Shown: positions 35,028 through 43,680 of the stretch, piece after piece
Layout of the letters: every line of letters starts with the position of its first letter
How positions within the stretch are numbered: the first letter of the stretch is position 1
NCBI RefSeq assembly: GCF_004342905.1
Contig: NZ_SMAN01000017.1
Coordinates: 1-64,000, forward strand
Source: Melghiribacillus thermohalophilus
GTDB taxonomy: Bacteria > Bacillota > Bacilli > Bacillales > Alkalibacillaceae
Direction of reading: 5' to 3'
Length of the DNA stretch: 64,000 nucleotides
Translations under genes and position numbers: made by a program
The notes under the pieces: generated by a model
What the model saw: the letters and a program-made list of their open reading frames with translations, nothing else
The model's database searches: none
What the model was told of the DNA's origin: nothing

Positions 35028-35900
35028 CTAATTTTTCTCAATACTTCTCCACAAAACAAGCGATGCATAGCTTCGATACGGAGACCATTGTTTCCCCATT
35101 TCATAAATTTTTTCCTTCGGCGGTTTTTGATCTTGATTCAGCAGCTGTTTTAATGCGTTTTGAATTCCGATATCTGCAGCAGGCAGAAGGTCATCCCGAC
35201 CAACTCCGAACAACAGCCAGTTTTCTGCAGTCCAAACACCAATCCCTCTGATGTTTGTCAATTCCTGAATGACTTGCTCGTCAGACCTTGCTGCAAGATT
35301 TTCTAAATCAATGGCATTTTCAGCAATTAGCCTGGATGTATCAATGACATATTCCGCTTTTCGCTGACTGAATTGAAGTTTACGCAGATCATCATACTTC
35401 AATTCCGCAACCCTTTTTGGATCTGGATAAAACCATACCCCATCCCGTTTTTCACCAAAAGCTTGAACAAACCTGGAAGATAACGTATAAGCAAATTTCA
35501 TATTTAATTGCTGGTGAATAATTGTTTTGATCAAACTATCGTATAGATGCCCTTCCCTGACAACCGGAGTTCCCGGATTCCTGGCAAACAAAGGGGACAG
35601 ACTGGTCTGTTGAAAATGATCATATATTTTAGTTAAATCCTTGTCCCATTGAAATAATCGGTACGTATACTGAATCAGTTCCTGTTTCTGTTCCAGACTA
35701 TCACTTTGGATTAAAAATGCGGGGTTTCGTGTATTTCCCAGAGCCTGAATTCTTACGATATGTTGTTCATCCCCGATTCGAACCGGTAGATCAATCCATC
35801 GTTCCTTTTGATCTGCTTTCACTAAAGGATCAAAGCAGTAACGGCTTAATGCATAGTCAAAATCATATGCCCCATTCACAGCTGCATAAGCTTTCCACAT
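35028..35900 (-). CDS. alkA: DNA-3-methyladenine glycosylase II (AlkA, YfjP-like)
   Basis: The 290-residue protein has an N-terminal alpha/beta AlkA_N-like part. The HhH-GPD superfamily core follows: IIHQQLNMKFAYTLSSRFV, the helix-hairpin-helix LTNIRGIGVWTAENWLLF and the catalytic Asp in LPAADIGIQ at about 245. It removes alkylated purines from DNA in base excision repair. It has no C-terminal iron-sulfur cysteines. The gene ends 10 bp before the start of rlmCD, a likely operon. Size and sequence resemble B. subtilis YfjP, fitting the yfj-like order of this region. Confidence 0.88.
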   Translation of the reverse strand: MWKAYAAVNGAYDFDYALSRYCFDPLVKADQKERWIDLPVRIGDEQHIVRIQALGNTRNPAFLIQSDSLEQKQELIQYTYRLFQWDKDLTKIYDHFQQTSLSPLFARNPGTPVVREGHLYDSLIKTIIHQQLNMKFAYTLSSRFVQAFGEKRDGVWFYPDPKRVAELKYDDLRKLQFSQRKAEYVIDTSRLIAENAIDLENLAARSDEQVIQELTNIRGIGVWTAENWLLFGVGRDDLLPAADIGIQNALKQLLNQDQKPPKEKIYEMGKQWSPYRSYASLVLWRSIEKN

Positions 35901-36102
35901 CCGTGCTTCACCCTCCCCTCAGGGAATTGCTCAACGTTTCTTAAAGCTTCTTCCTATCTTCTTTATTATGCCTGTTTATCGACTTTGAGAAAAGGCATTT
36001 GGGGTTGAAAAAAGTACCATCATGAAAGGCTCTGCAAATGCAAAGATTAAGGGGTAGGGAAATGATTTTCCCTTATTTCCTTTATTAATGGAGGTTACAA
36101 AC

Positions 36103-36393
36103 ATGAATAATCTTAGATGGTTAAGCAATTTGTTTCAAAGACAGCCACTAAGACGATTTCAGCTGTTCAGGAGAAGGCGCCGCAATGGCGGGATGCTTTT
36201 TACCCTAATTAGTCTTGGAGCCACTGCATTAGCCTTTGCCTTTACACGTATGGGACAGGGAGAAAACAGGGGACAGAACATCAATCCGATCCGTCGTATT
36301 ACTCAAGTTATGCCGCAGCCGGCAGCTGTTGAATTTTCTGCAGAACTTTCCCCAAATGAAAAAAATCAACAAAACAATAAACAAAACCAGTAA
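36103..36393 (+). CDS. Small basic single-span membrane protein, unknown function
   Basis: This 96-residue ORF has an Arg-rich N-terminus (LRRFQLFRRRRRNGG), one hydrophobic helix at about 31-48 (MLFTLISLGATALAFAF) and a polar Gln/Asn-rich tail. GGAGG lies eight bases before the ATG at 36103; an ATG five codons earlier overlaps the RBS. A terminator follows within 25 bp, supporting a real monocistronic gene. I do not recognise the family. Confidence 0.65.
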   Translation: MNNLRWLSNLFQRQPLRRFQLFRRRRRNGGMLFTLISLGATALAFAFTRMGQGENRGQNINPIRRITQVMPQPAAVEFSAELSPNEKNQQNNKQNQ

Positions 36394-36415
36394 AATCCTT
36401 ATCCATGAACAAAAC

Positions 36416-36452
36416 TGAGGGCTGTTCGAATCATCGAGCAGCCTTCTCTTTT
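36416..36452 (+). terminator. Terminator after the small membrane protein gene
   Basis: GGCTGTTCGA/TCGAGCAGCC with a 4-base loop is followed by TTCTCTTTTG. Confidence 0.8.
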
Positions 36453-36595
36453 GTCTGGTACGGAGTGCATATCGATAAGGGGGCAAGAATCACCGTTCAA
36501 GGCAATCCGTGTTGCTGCAGAAATCCTTTCTATATTTTATTTTCCTTACAAAAATCCATACTAAAGCGTATGCAATCAGCCCATTTTCATTTTTT

Positions 36596-36630
36596 ACAAA
36601 AAAAGCCCCCTCTACAAAAAAAGGGGGCTG
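36596..36630 (-). terminator. Terminator of the Gln-rich protein gene
   Basis: AGCCCCCT/AGGGGGCT is a perfect stem. On the minus strand it ends in seven T, 20 bp past the stop. Confidence 0.85.
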
Positions 36631-36648
36631 TATTCAAGCGTGGATTCA

Positions 36649-36936
36649 TCATTGCTGCTGAGCCTGCTGGATGGCAGCCTGAGCCTGCTGGAGCTGCTGT
36701 TGGGCCTGCTGGAGCTGCTGCTGCTGTTGAGCAGAAGCCTGAGTCTGTTGCTGTTGAGCCTGCTGCTGGGCCTGTTGAACTTGCTGTTGTGCTTGCTGCA
36801 GCTGTTTTTGAGCCTGTTGAATTTGTTGAGGGTTGGCATTCGCTTGCGCCTGCTGCACAGCCTGCTGGGCTTGTTGAGCAGCATTCAGTGCCTGTTGAAC
36901 TTGCTGTTGGTTTTGCTGTTGATTTTGTTGAGCCAT
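36649..36936 (-). CDS. Gln-rich heptad-repeat (coiled-coil) protein, unknown function
   Basis: The 95-residue protein is about half glutamine, with alanine. From residue 40 it reads in clean seven-residue units (QQAQKQL, QQAQQQV, QQAQQQA; later LQQAQQQ, LQQAQAA, IQQAQQQ), so a coiled coil is predicted. The ATG at 36936 has GGAGG 11 bases upstream; a longer in-frame start at 36999 lacks an RBS. A strong terminator follows. The DNA is itself repetitive and prone to slippage. The opposite-strand Leu-rich frames are artefacts of the composition. It lacks the EFA motif of gamma-type spore proteins. Confidence 0.65.
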   Translation of the reverse strand: MAQQNQQQNQQQVQQALNAAQQAQQAVQQAQANANPQQIQQAQKQLQQAQQQVQQAQQQAQQQQTQASAQQQQQLQQAQQQLQQAQAAIQQAQQQ

Positions 36937-37061
36937 AGGGTTTGACACCTCCAGAAAATTTTGTTGGGCTTTTGCCTCAACAGTTTTTATATTTTTCAAA
37001 GTTTAAAAAAATATGCGCTCTTGAAAACAGGAAAAACATTTCCAGTCATGTTCGAAAAAGA

Positions 37062-37856
37062 TTATTGAAAAACACGAAGAGGTGTAACCCTTTTCCACAT
37101 AAAGTCATCCAGGCTTCTGAACTGATAGCCCCGCTTTCTCAGTTCATCAATCATCGGGCCAAGGGCTTCGGCATTATCACTTGATACGGTGTGAAGCAAA
37201 AGTACGGCTCCAGGGTGGATCTGATTGATCACACTTTTATATGCATACTCCCAGCCCTTTTGGCTGTCGGTATTCCAGTCCACAAAAGCTAAAGACCAGA
37301 ATACATGAATATAGCCCAGTTCATCGGCCAATTTTAAGGTCCGCTCGCTGAACGTACCGCGGGGCGGCCGCACATATTTTATATAAGAATTTCCGGTAAT
37401 TTCCTCTACTTTTTTACGAACTTTTTCCAGCTCTCTTTTCATTTCTTTCTTTGATAATTTGGTGAAATCGGGATGGCTCCAGGAATGATTGCCAATAATA
37501 TGCCCGTCCTCTGCCATCCGTTTGATCAGTTCTGGTTCACTTTCAACATAATGACCGGTTACAAAAAAAGCGGCAGGAACTTTTTTCTTTTTTAATGTAT
37601 CTAAAATTTTTTCTGTATAACCCTGTTCATAGCCATTGTCAAACGTTAAATACACGACTTTTTCTCCTGAAGAGTCCAGGTAGATGCCTCCGTATTTTTC
37701 TACAATCGGTCCATATTTTCCCACATCCGGAGGCTGGTGGTTATCTCTGGATTTATATCCCCAGCCATAGCTGGTCTGATCTGCAGCCTGAGCTGTTAAT
37801 GGAGATACGATCAGAGCAGCTATGCAAAACAAAAAAAGTCTAAGTCCGGTATTCAT
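37062..37856 (-). CDS. pdaA: Polysaccharide deacetylase PdaA (delta-lactam biosynthesis)
   Basis: The 264-residue precursor has a Sec signal peptide ending near AQAADQ (about 25). The NodB-type deacetylase domain has motif 1 TFDNGYE, motif 2 HSWSHPDF and motif 3 RPPRGTFS. The TFDNGYE variant of TFDDG is characteristic of PdaA. PdaA removes acetyl from N-acetylmuramic acid in the pathway to muramic delta-lactam of spore cortex peptidoglycan, needed for germination. The ATG at 37856 has AGGTG six bases upstream. Length equals the B. subtilis enzyme (263). Its presence implies a spore former. Confidence 0.92.
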   Translation of the reverse strand: MNTGLRLFLFCIAALIVSPLTAQAADQTSYGWGYKSRDNHQPPDVGKYGPIVEKYGGIYLDSSGEKVVYLTFDNGYEQGYTEKILDTLKKKKVPAAFFVTGHYVESEPELIKRMAEDGHIIGNHSWSHPDFTKLSKKEMKRELEKVRKKVEEITGNSYIKYVRPPRGTFSERTLKLADELGYIHVFWSLAFVDWNTDSQKGWEYAYKSVINQIHPGAVLLLHTVSSDNAEALGPMIDELRKRGYQFRSLDDFMWKRVTPLRVFQ

Positions 37857-37933
37857 CTGACTCACCTGCTTTTTTTCCTATTTTTTGTAGGCTGTCAGAA
37901 AAGAATACATGCAGAAAATGGATGGATTACCTC

Positions 37934-37963
37934 TTCGACAAAACCTGACGAGTGTCAGGCACC
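37934..37963. repeat. Dispersed repeat, single variant copy F
   Basis: On the minus strand this reads GGTGCCTGACACTCGTCAGG followed by TTTTGTCGAA: one arm of the repeat family with a small internal CCTGAC/GTCAGG hairpin. It begins 6 bp after the stop of the NhaC-like gene. Confidence 0.55.
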
Positions 37964-37969
37964 CTGTGA

Positions 37970-39289
37970 TTATAAAATAATGGCGGCAAGCCACCCGAAC
38001 AGAAACAGCGGAATATTGTAATGCAGAAACGTTGGGACACATGTATCCCAGATATGATGATGTTTTCCGTCTGCATTAAGACCAGAAGTCGGCCCCAGTG
38101 TACTGTCGGAAGCAGGTGATCCGGCATCACCGAGTGCTCCTGCCGTTCCAATCAGCGCTGCAATTGCCATCGGTGAAAACCCGGCTGCGGAAGCAATTGG
38201 CACATACATAACCGCCAAAATCGGTATAGTACCAAAAGACGTTCCGATTCCCATGGTCACCAGCAGGCCGACCAGAAGCAGCAGAAACGCTATGACCGGC
38301 TTGCTGTTGCCGAGAATGGCGGATGACTGTTCCACCAGATCATTAACGGCCCCCGTTTCTTTTAGTATATAACCATAACCAGACGCTACCATCATAATAA
38401 ATGCAATCATCCCCATCATGGAGATTCCATCAGCCATCATCTTCTCTCCGTTTTTAAAAGGAACGACAGCAAAAACAAACATCCATACTATTCCAGTTAA
38501 AGCACCTAAAATTATACTGCCTGTCAATAACTGAACAACTAATGCTGCAACGATCCCAATCAGGGTGAACAGGTGTTTATACTGAAAGCGACTATCCTCA
38601 TCCTCCTCAGCTGCAGCAGCCTCTGTTAAATAATTCCCCACTGAATCATAATCCCTGTCTTTCCGGTAACTAATCAACACGGCAATTAACAGCCCAACCA
38701 TCATGCCTGATCCCGGAATCAGCATTGACAGGGCAATATCTCCCATCGAAATGTCAACACCATTGTTTGCCATTTCCTTCTGGATGATTTCGTGAAAAAG
38801 CAATCCGAATCCAGCAGGAATCATCAAATAGGGAGCCTTTAAACCAAAAGTCAGGGCAGAAGCGACTCCCCTGCGATCTACTTTCATCTGGTCAAATACC
38901 TTCAAGAGGGGCGGAATCAAAATAGGAATAAAAGCGATATGAACGGGAATCACATTCTGGGAAAGAGACGCCACACCGGCGATGACTAACAGCACCATGC
39001 TTCGTCTTCCCCTAAGCACACGGAGCAGTTTTTTCACAAGTAGTCCAGTAATGCCTGTATAGCTGATTGCAGCCGCAAATGCTCCGAGCAAAATATAGCT
39101 CAAAGCTGTTTCAGCATGCTCCCCCATACCGTTCACGAGGAGTTCGATGATCCCTTGTAAAGATAAATTTGAAAGGATGCCTGCCGTAAGCCCGGCAGCG
39201 ATAATTGCTATTAAGATATTAACTCTGAGCAAACTCAGCAAGGCCATGACAATTACCGACATAATAACCGGGTCAGTGAATATGCCCAT
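37970..39289 (-). CDS. Na+/H+ antiporter family protein (NhaC-like, YuiF type)
   Basis: The 439-residue protein has about 11-12 membrane segments. Features are VASLSQNVIPVHIAFIPILIPPLL, FGLLFHEII and the C-terminal GTAGALGDAGSPASDSTLGPTSGLNADG, typical of the YuiF/NhaC-like antiporter group. Members exchange sodium for protons or a malate-lactate/amino-acid pair; the substrate is open. The ATG at 39289 has AGAGAGGG seven bases upstream. Upstream in-frame ATGs lack an RBS. It is a single gene. Confidence 0.82.
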   Translation of the reverse strand: MGIFTDPVIMSVIVMALLSLLRVNILIAIIAAGLTAGILSNLSLQGIIELLVNGMGEHAETALSYILLGAFAAAISYTGITGLLVKKLLRVLRGRRSMVLLVIAGVASLSQNVIPVHIAFIPILIPPLLKVFDQMKVDRRGVASALTFGLKAPYLMIPAGFGLLFHEIIQKEMANNGVDISMGDIALSMLIPGSGMMVGLLIAVLISYRKDRDYDSVGNYLTEAAAAEEDEDSRFQYKHLFTLIGIVAALVVQLLTGSIILGALTGIVWMFVFAVVPFKNGEKMMADGISMMGMIAFIMMVASGYGYILKETGAVNDLVEQSSAILGNSKPVIAFLLLLVGLLVTMGIGTSFGTIPILAVMYVPIASAAGFSPMAIAALIGTAGALGDAGSPASDSTLGPTSGLNADGKHHHIWDTCVPTFLHYNIPLFLFGWLAAIIL

Positions 39290-39617
39290 AGAAATTCCCT
39301 CTCTTCTCATCCAATGATTCATTACGTTATCACAATAGTTTATTAACGATTTATCATAATAAAGTATCAAGCAAAAAAAATCAACCCCTTAAATATACAA
39401 TTTTTGTTTCCTGTTAAGGCAATCATTCCACATCATTCAACCATTGATCCCAATATTCCATTATTTAAAGAATGGGGCGCAGCTAATGTTTAAATAAGGT
39501 CAACAACGGCATCCCAATTCGGGAAGTGACGTTTCGTAGTACAGCCTTCTTCAGCCAATCCTATGCACTCCGTTAGCGAAAAAATACTGTTTTATGGGTT
39601 AGTTCTACAAACCCAAA
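39290..39617. other. Gene-free interval upstream of the antiporter gene
   Basis: About 330 bp of AT-rich DNA with no ORF with an RBS. I see no clear operator. It presumably holds the antiporter promoter. Confidence 0.4.
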
Positions 39618-39664
39618 AGTAAAAGTCCGCTTCCGGTCTCTGCCAGAACAGCGGACTTTTCATT
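39618..39664 (-). terminator. Terminator of the yfkD-like gene
   Basis: AAAAGTCCGCT/AGCGGACTTTT is a perfect stem. The right arm touches the stop codon of the minus-strand gene, and the minus-strand exit is T-rich. Confidence 0.8.
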
Positions 39665-40479
39665 TAATGATCTTTCAGCTGAAATGAAAAGGACACGTAA
39701 TCCTGAATGGGAATCCATGCACCGATTCCCTGTTTCTCTACATTTTTTACCACAAGAGTTTTATTCGAACCTTTTAATTTAATATAGACCTCGCCCATGG
39801 TGAGAATTCCTTTTTCATTGACTGCCGGGGCATAAGCCAATAGCCGACCGTTCTTTTTTGGGGGAACTCCATAGGTCTGCTCTTTTTTCGTTCCCTTCCC
39901 TATAATGGTTTTAAACGAGAGGGGAAGATCAACATTTTCCTGTGCCTTCAGTAACATTAACTTTTTTATGCTCTCCGCCTGCTCGACTTTCGAAGTTAGT
40001 CCTCCATTGATTTCTTTTTCCTGCTCCTGAACATAGTTTAGGGTTTTTTTACTGTCCCCGCCATAGTTGTTTAATTCATTCACGTTGATCTCCTGATACT
40101 CCCAGTTGACGCTGGTCTCCTGGGATTCATAGTTAAGTGGCCAGTTTCCCAGGTAAATCATGCTTCGGTAACCGAATGCAATTGGAGAAGGATGAATAGT
40201 TGTTTCATTCAGCATTTTAATCAGGTCAGGATTTTCAATTTTTACATCAGCACCATCAATCAATTCCTTTGTTAAACTGCTCGGTTCCAAAAACGTTAAA
40301 TCTTTTGTTGAGTTTGGATAAGTGTTTTCCTTTGAAATATTCAAAACGTGGCTCGGCACGTTTTTCGGCGTGATTTTCTCTTTATCTTCTTTTGCTTTTT
40401 CTTCGGACAGAACAGTCACCGGGACAAGAACAAACAAACAAAGACCGATCGTTAAAAACATGGTATAGAACTTGTTCAT
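39664..40479 (-). CDS. yfkD: YfkD family secreted protein
   Basis: The 271-residue precursor has a signal peptide ending about LVPVTVLSEEKA (residue 25). The mature part, KNVPSHVLNISKENTYPNSTKDL, YLGNWPLNYES and GAWIPIQDYVSFSFQ, matches what I recall of YfkD from Bacillus (function unknown). The position between pdaA and yfkF/yfkH-like genes supports it. The ATG at 40479 is chosen; AAAGGG is 11 bases upstream and a GTG three codons earlier is too close. Confidence 0.75.
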   Translation of the reverse strand: MNKFYTMFLTIGLCLFVLVPVTVLSEEKAKEDKEKITPKNVPSHVLNISKENTYPNSTKDLTFLEPSSLTKELIDGADVKIENPDLIKMLNETTIHPSPIAFGYRSMIYLGNWPLNYESQETSVNWEYQEINVNELNNYGGDSKKTLNYVQEQEKEINGGLTSKVEQAESIKKLMLLKAQENVDLPLSFKTIIGKGTKKEQTYGVPPKKNGRLLAYAPAVNEKGILTMGEVYIKLKGSNKTLVVKNVEKQGIGAWIPIQDYVSFSFQLKDH

Positions 40480-40603
40480 GATTACCACAGCCCTTTCATT
40501 TTTTTCTTATTTTTTTCAAGGGGGAAAAAACTATGCACCCATAAGGGCTGTGGAATGCATTCGGGAGGAAATCTGCAATCCAGATTCCCGTAACTTCCAT
40601 AAA

Positions 40604-40987
40604 CTACTCACCGGATTGTACCGATACCGTAATATCAATGTTATCTTTTACCGATTGAACCATTGAGCAGTATTTATGGGATAATTCAAGACTTTTTTCA
40701 AGCTGCTTTTGATCGAGACCTTTCCCTTTTACAAAAAAAGACAGATGAATCTTTTCGATCCGGTTGACTTTATCACCGCTTCTTTGATAATCCACAGTGA
40801 TCTCAATATCTTCAAAATTTATTCTTTTTTTATCCAGCACCTTTTTAAATACCGATCCGCTGCATCCGGCAATGGAGGCAATCATTAATTGAAAAGGACG
40901 AAAACCATAATCGGAATCGGCTGAAATGTCAAGGGTACCATATTCAAAATCTGCTGCAAAACCTTTTTCCTTCATGGTAAATTTCAT
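40604..40987 (-). CDS. OsmC/Ohr family protein
   Basis: The 127-residue protein has the OsmC fold marks FRPFQLMIASIAGCSGSVFKKVL with the first redox Cys (about 45) and LSHKYCSMVQSVKDNIDI with the second Cys (about 110). Members reduce organic hydroperoxides, though many YhfA/OsmC-like proteins have no assigned substrate. GGGG lies nine bases before the ATG at 40987. It is divergent from the MFS gene on its right, about 185 bp away. Confidence 0.85.
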   Translation of the reverse strand: MKFTMKEKGFAADFEYGTLDISADSDYGFRPFQLMIASIAGCSGSVFKKVLDKKRINFEDIEITVDYQRSGDKVNRIEKIHLSFFVKGKGLDQKQLEKSLELSHKYCSMVQSVKDNIDITVSVQSGE

Positions 40988-41173
40988 CTGACACAACCCC
41001 TTTATTTTTATGTTATATCTTTAACGTACACGTTTCTCGATATCTTTTGCAAAAAATAAGCATTTCGAATTTCTTTTTTCGTTAAATAAGTTACAATGGC
41101 AATGTTCGGGGTCAGGGCAGAAAAATTGCTTTTGCTTACAAGGAGATTATTAAAAACAGGGGAGGGAATGCAT

Positions 41174-42349
41174 ATGGTATCTGAAAAAGGACGGTTTCGC
41201 ATATTAGTTGCCCTTGTCTTGATCTCTGGTTTTTCACAGGGGATGCTCCTTCCTCTGATTGCTGTTATCTTAGAACAAAAGGGGATTTCCTCTTCAGTCA
41301 ATGGACTGCATGCTACAGGGTTGTACATTGGTGTATTGCTGGCATCGCCTTTCATGGAAAAACCTCTTCGAACATACGGCTATAAACCGATCATTCTCAC
41401 AGGCGGGGCATTCGTCTTTCTCTCGTTATTTTTCTTTACATTATGGGAATCATTATGGTTCTGGTTTATGCTTAGAATGCTAATTGGGATTGGTGATCAT
41501 GTTTTACATTTCGGGACCCAGACCTGGATTACCACAACGAGTGAAAAACATAATCGGGGAAGACGGATGGCCTTGTATGGTCTGTCATTCGGCCTCGGTT
41601 TTGCTATGGGGCCATTGATGACCAGGCTTATCTATGTACACCCTGCACTTCCTTTCCTGGTTAGTGCCATTCTAAGCCTGCTCATCTGGGGGCTGTTATT
41701 TTTTGTCCGAAATGAATGGCCGGAAGATGAAGACGCGTATGAAGTAACCTCCAATTCATCGGCGGGCCGATTTAAGGAGGCCGTTCAGATTGCCTGGATT
41801 GCTCTTTTGCCTCCATTTGCCTACGGATTTTTAGAAGCAACCTTGCATGGAAATTTTCCGGTTTACGGGATGCGGATTGGCCATGACGTGGAAACATTGT
41901 CGCTGATCATTCCCGCTTTTGCAGTCGGAAGTTTAGTAACCCAGCTCCCACTGGGAGTTTTAAGCGACAAGATTGGCAGAAAACAGGTGCTGGCTATTGT
42001 GCTCGCAGGGGGAGGTATAACCTTTTTCCTTGCAGGTGTCCTGGAACATTCCGTCATCTGGTTATTTGTTTTATTTACTCTTGCCGGAATGCTGGTAGGA
42101 TCAATCTATTCCCTCGGCATTTCCTATATGACGGATATGCTGCCAAAAACCCTGCATCCAGCAGGCAATATTTTATGTGGAATATCTTTCAGCCTGGGAA
42201 GTATCACCGGACCGTTTCTCGGAGGGCTGTTTATTCAGTTTGTCCCAGGAGCATCTTTTTTCTATCTGATCACAGCGGTGATTTTTATCCTCTTTGTCTT
42301 GATTATGATCAAAGGAACAAATCCATCAGAAATATCAAATACAGCCTAA
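41174..42349 (+). CDS. yfkF: MFS transporter, YfkF-like
   Basis: The 391-residue protein has 12 predicted membrane helices. The MFS motif is GVLSDKIGRKQVLAIVLAGG in the second half, with a long hydrophilic stretch after helix 6. The ATG at 41174 has GGAGGG seven bases upstream. Length and location within the yfk-like block (after yfkD, before yfkH) point to the B. subtilis yfkF orthologue. It is a putative efflux pump with unknown substrate, convergent with the EamA gene. Confidence 0.75.
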   Translation: MVSEKGRFRILVALVLISGFSQGMLLPLIAVILEQKGISSSVNGLHATGLYIGVLLASPFMEKPLRTYGYKPIILTGGAFVFLSLFFFTLWESLWFWFMLRMLIGIGDHVLHFGTQTWITTTSEKHNRGRRMALYGLSFGLGFAMGPLMTRLIYVHPALPFLVSAILSLLIWGLLFFVRNEWPEDEDAYEVTSNSSAGRFKEAVQIAWIALLPPFAYGFLEATLHGNFPVYGMRIGHDVETLSLIIPAFAVGSLVTQLPLGVLSDKIGRKQVLAIVLAGGGITFFLAGVLEHSVIWLFVLFTLAGMLVGSIYSLGISYMTDMLPKTLHPAGNILCGISFSLGSITGPFLGGLFIQFVPGASFFYLITAVIFILFVLIMIKGTNPSEISNTA

Positions 42350-42421
42350 ATCATTTTTTGTCTATCGCTAGTTACAACCCTGGCTGCCCATGAACAATAA
42401 TACCCGTTCATCCGGCCACAT

Positions 42422-43357
42422 TTAACTGCCGGAAGATCGGGCTTTTCTGCCGTCTCGATTGACAATAACAATTCCGCTGGCTACAAATGATAATCCCAAT
42501 AAGACATATAGATGGATCGGTTCATGTAAAATCAGCCCGGATAACATGACGCCGAAAACCGGTACGAGGAATAAATACATGGACACATTGCCCACCTTAT
42601 TGTATTTCATCACATTATTCCAGAGAATGAACCCGGCTGCGGACAAAAATGAAAGGTAGATTAACAAAAGGGTGGCCTGAACATTCCATTCAAAGGGAAA
42701 CCAACCTGCCATCAGTCCCCCTGCTACAACGAGCCCGGTCGATCCAAACAGCATTTGATAAGCCGTTAGATAGGAAACCGGCATTCTCTGACTTCCTTCC
42801 CTTGCCAGAATATTTCCCACAGCACTCGTCATCATGGCCGTGAGGAGCAATATTTCTCCCAGACCGAACACAATGTTCAGTGTACCCTGCTGAATATTCA
42901 CAAGAACGACACCGGCAAAACCGATTACCAGGCCCATGACTTTTTTTCTGTTCATAGGATCATTTTGATAAATAAAATGAGCCAAAAGCATTTGAAAAAA
43001 AGAGGTTGACCCCGCGATAATCGATCCCTGAATACCAGTAGAATGACTGAGTCCGATATAGAACAAAATATACTGTAAAAACGTCTGGAAAAATCCGATT
43101 CTCATGAGTTCAATTGTATTTTTCTTCTGGAACAATAAATTTTTTCTGGCCAGAGTAAAAAAAATGAAAATCATGATCGAAGCCAGAAAAAAGCGGTATC
43201 CCGCAAACAAAATCTGCTCCCCGGTCTCCTCCGGACGAATATCCAGAACCTCATAACTCCACTTAACAAAGGGAAAAGCACTCCCCCATAGAAAGGTCGC
43301 TATACAGGCTGCCAGTGCTGCACCCAGGGGGTGGCGAAAAAACGTCTTTGCACTCAT
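42422..43357 (-). CDS. EamA/DMT family transporter
   Basis: The 311-residue protein has ten predicted membrane helices in two EamA repeats; each begins with a WGSAFPFVKW- or GLGEILLLTAMMTSA-type helix. It ends in the basic tail RDGRKARSSGS. Members export amino acids or metabolites; the substrate cannot be told. The start is the ATG at 43357, with AGAGGG about five bases before. It is divergent from pfeT. Confidence 0.83.
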   Translation of the reverse strand: MSAKTFFRHPLGAALAACIATFLWGSAFPFVKWSYEVLDIRPEETGEQILFAGYRFFLASIMIFIFFTLARKNLLFQKKNTIELMRIGFFQTFLQYILFYIGLSHSTGIQGSIIAGSTSFFQMLLAHFIYQNDPMNRKKVMGLVIGFAGVVLVNIQQGTLNIVFGLGEILLLTAMMTSAVGNILAREGSQRMPVSYLTAYQMLFGSTGLVVAGGLMAGWFPFEWNVQATLLLIYLSFLSAAGFILWNNVMKYNKVGNVSMYLFLVPVFGVMLSGLILHEPIHLYVLLGLSFVASGIVIVNRDGRKARSSGS

Positions 43358-43521
43358 AAACACCCTCTTCTCTAAACAAGTTCCTCACCGGGCTATTATA
43401 GATAAGTTTTTTATGGAAAATCAAAAATCTAGTCTGAACTAGTCTGTTTTTCGATATCTTTCCCTCAAGCATCCCACGGTTCAGAGGCGTTGTCTTTCCA
43501 ATCCCTGGCACTGTTTAGTAG

Positions 43522-43550
43522 TTGACATCTCCTTTTATTATGTTATTATA
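43522..43550 (+). promoter_or_regulatory. Sigma-A promoter of pfeT
   Basis: TTGACA (43522-43527) is followed after 16-18 bases by TATTAT/TTATAA (43544-43551). The PerR box starts about 12 bp after the -10, covering the start site. Confidence 0.65.
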
Positions 43551-43562
43551 AAAATAACTAAT

Positions 43563-43577
43563 TTATAATTATTATAA
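43563..43577. promoter_or_regulatory. PerR box
   Basis: TTATAATTATTATAA is a perfect match to the B. subtilis PerR consensus TTATAATNATTATAA. Lying just downstream of the -10, it should repress pfeT until peroxide or excess iron inactivates PerR. Confidence 0.85.
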
Positions 43578-43589
43578 TTTTAATGTAAA

Positions 43590-43656
43590 TGAAAATCGTT
43601 ATCAATTCCTGTGAAATTAACCTATTAACACATCTGATAACGAATAATCATTCTCA
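43590..43656. promoter_or_regulatory. Fur-type sites downstream of the PerR box
   Basis: TGAAAATCGTTATCA (43590-43604) differs from the 7-1-7 Fur consensus TGATAATNATTATCA at two positions. GAATAATCATTCTCA (43642-43656) is a weaker second match. pfeT in B. subtilis responds to PerR and Fur, but here the sites lie after, not before, the visible promoter. Confidence 0.55.
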
Positions 43657-43680
43657 ATTAGAAAAGGAGCGTTGAGAATC

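Noticed and set aside
36640-36945. Plus-strand Leu-rich 101-codon ORF opposite the Gln-rich gene
   Set aside because: It is the complement of a CAG/CAA-rich repeat; Leu runs follow from composition, and there is no RBS.
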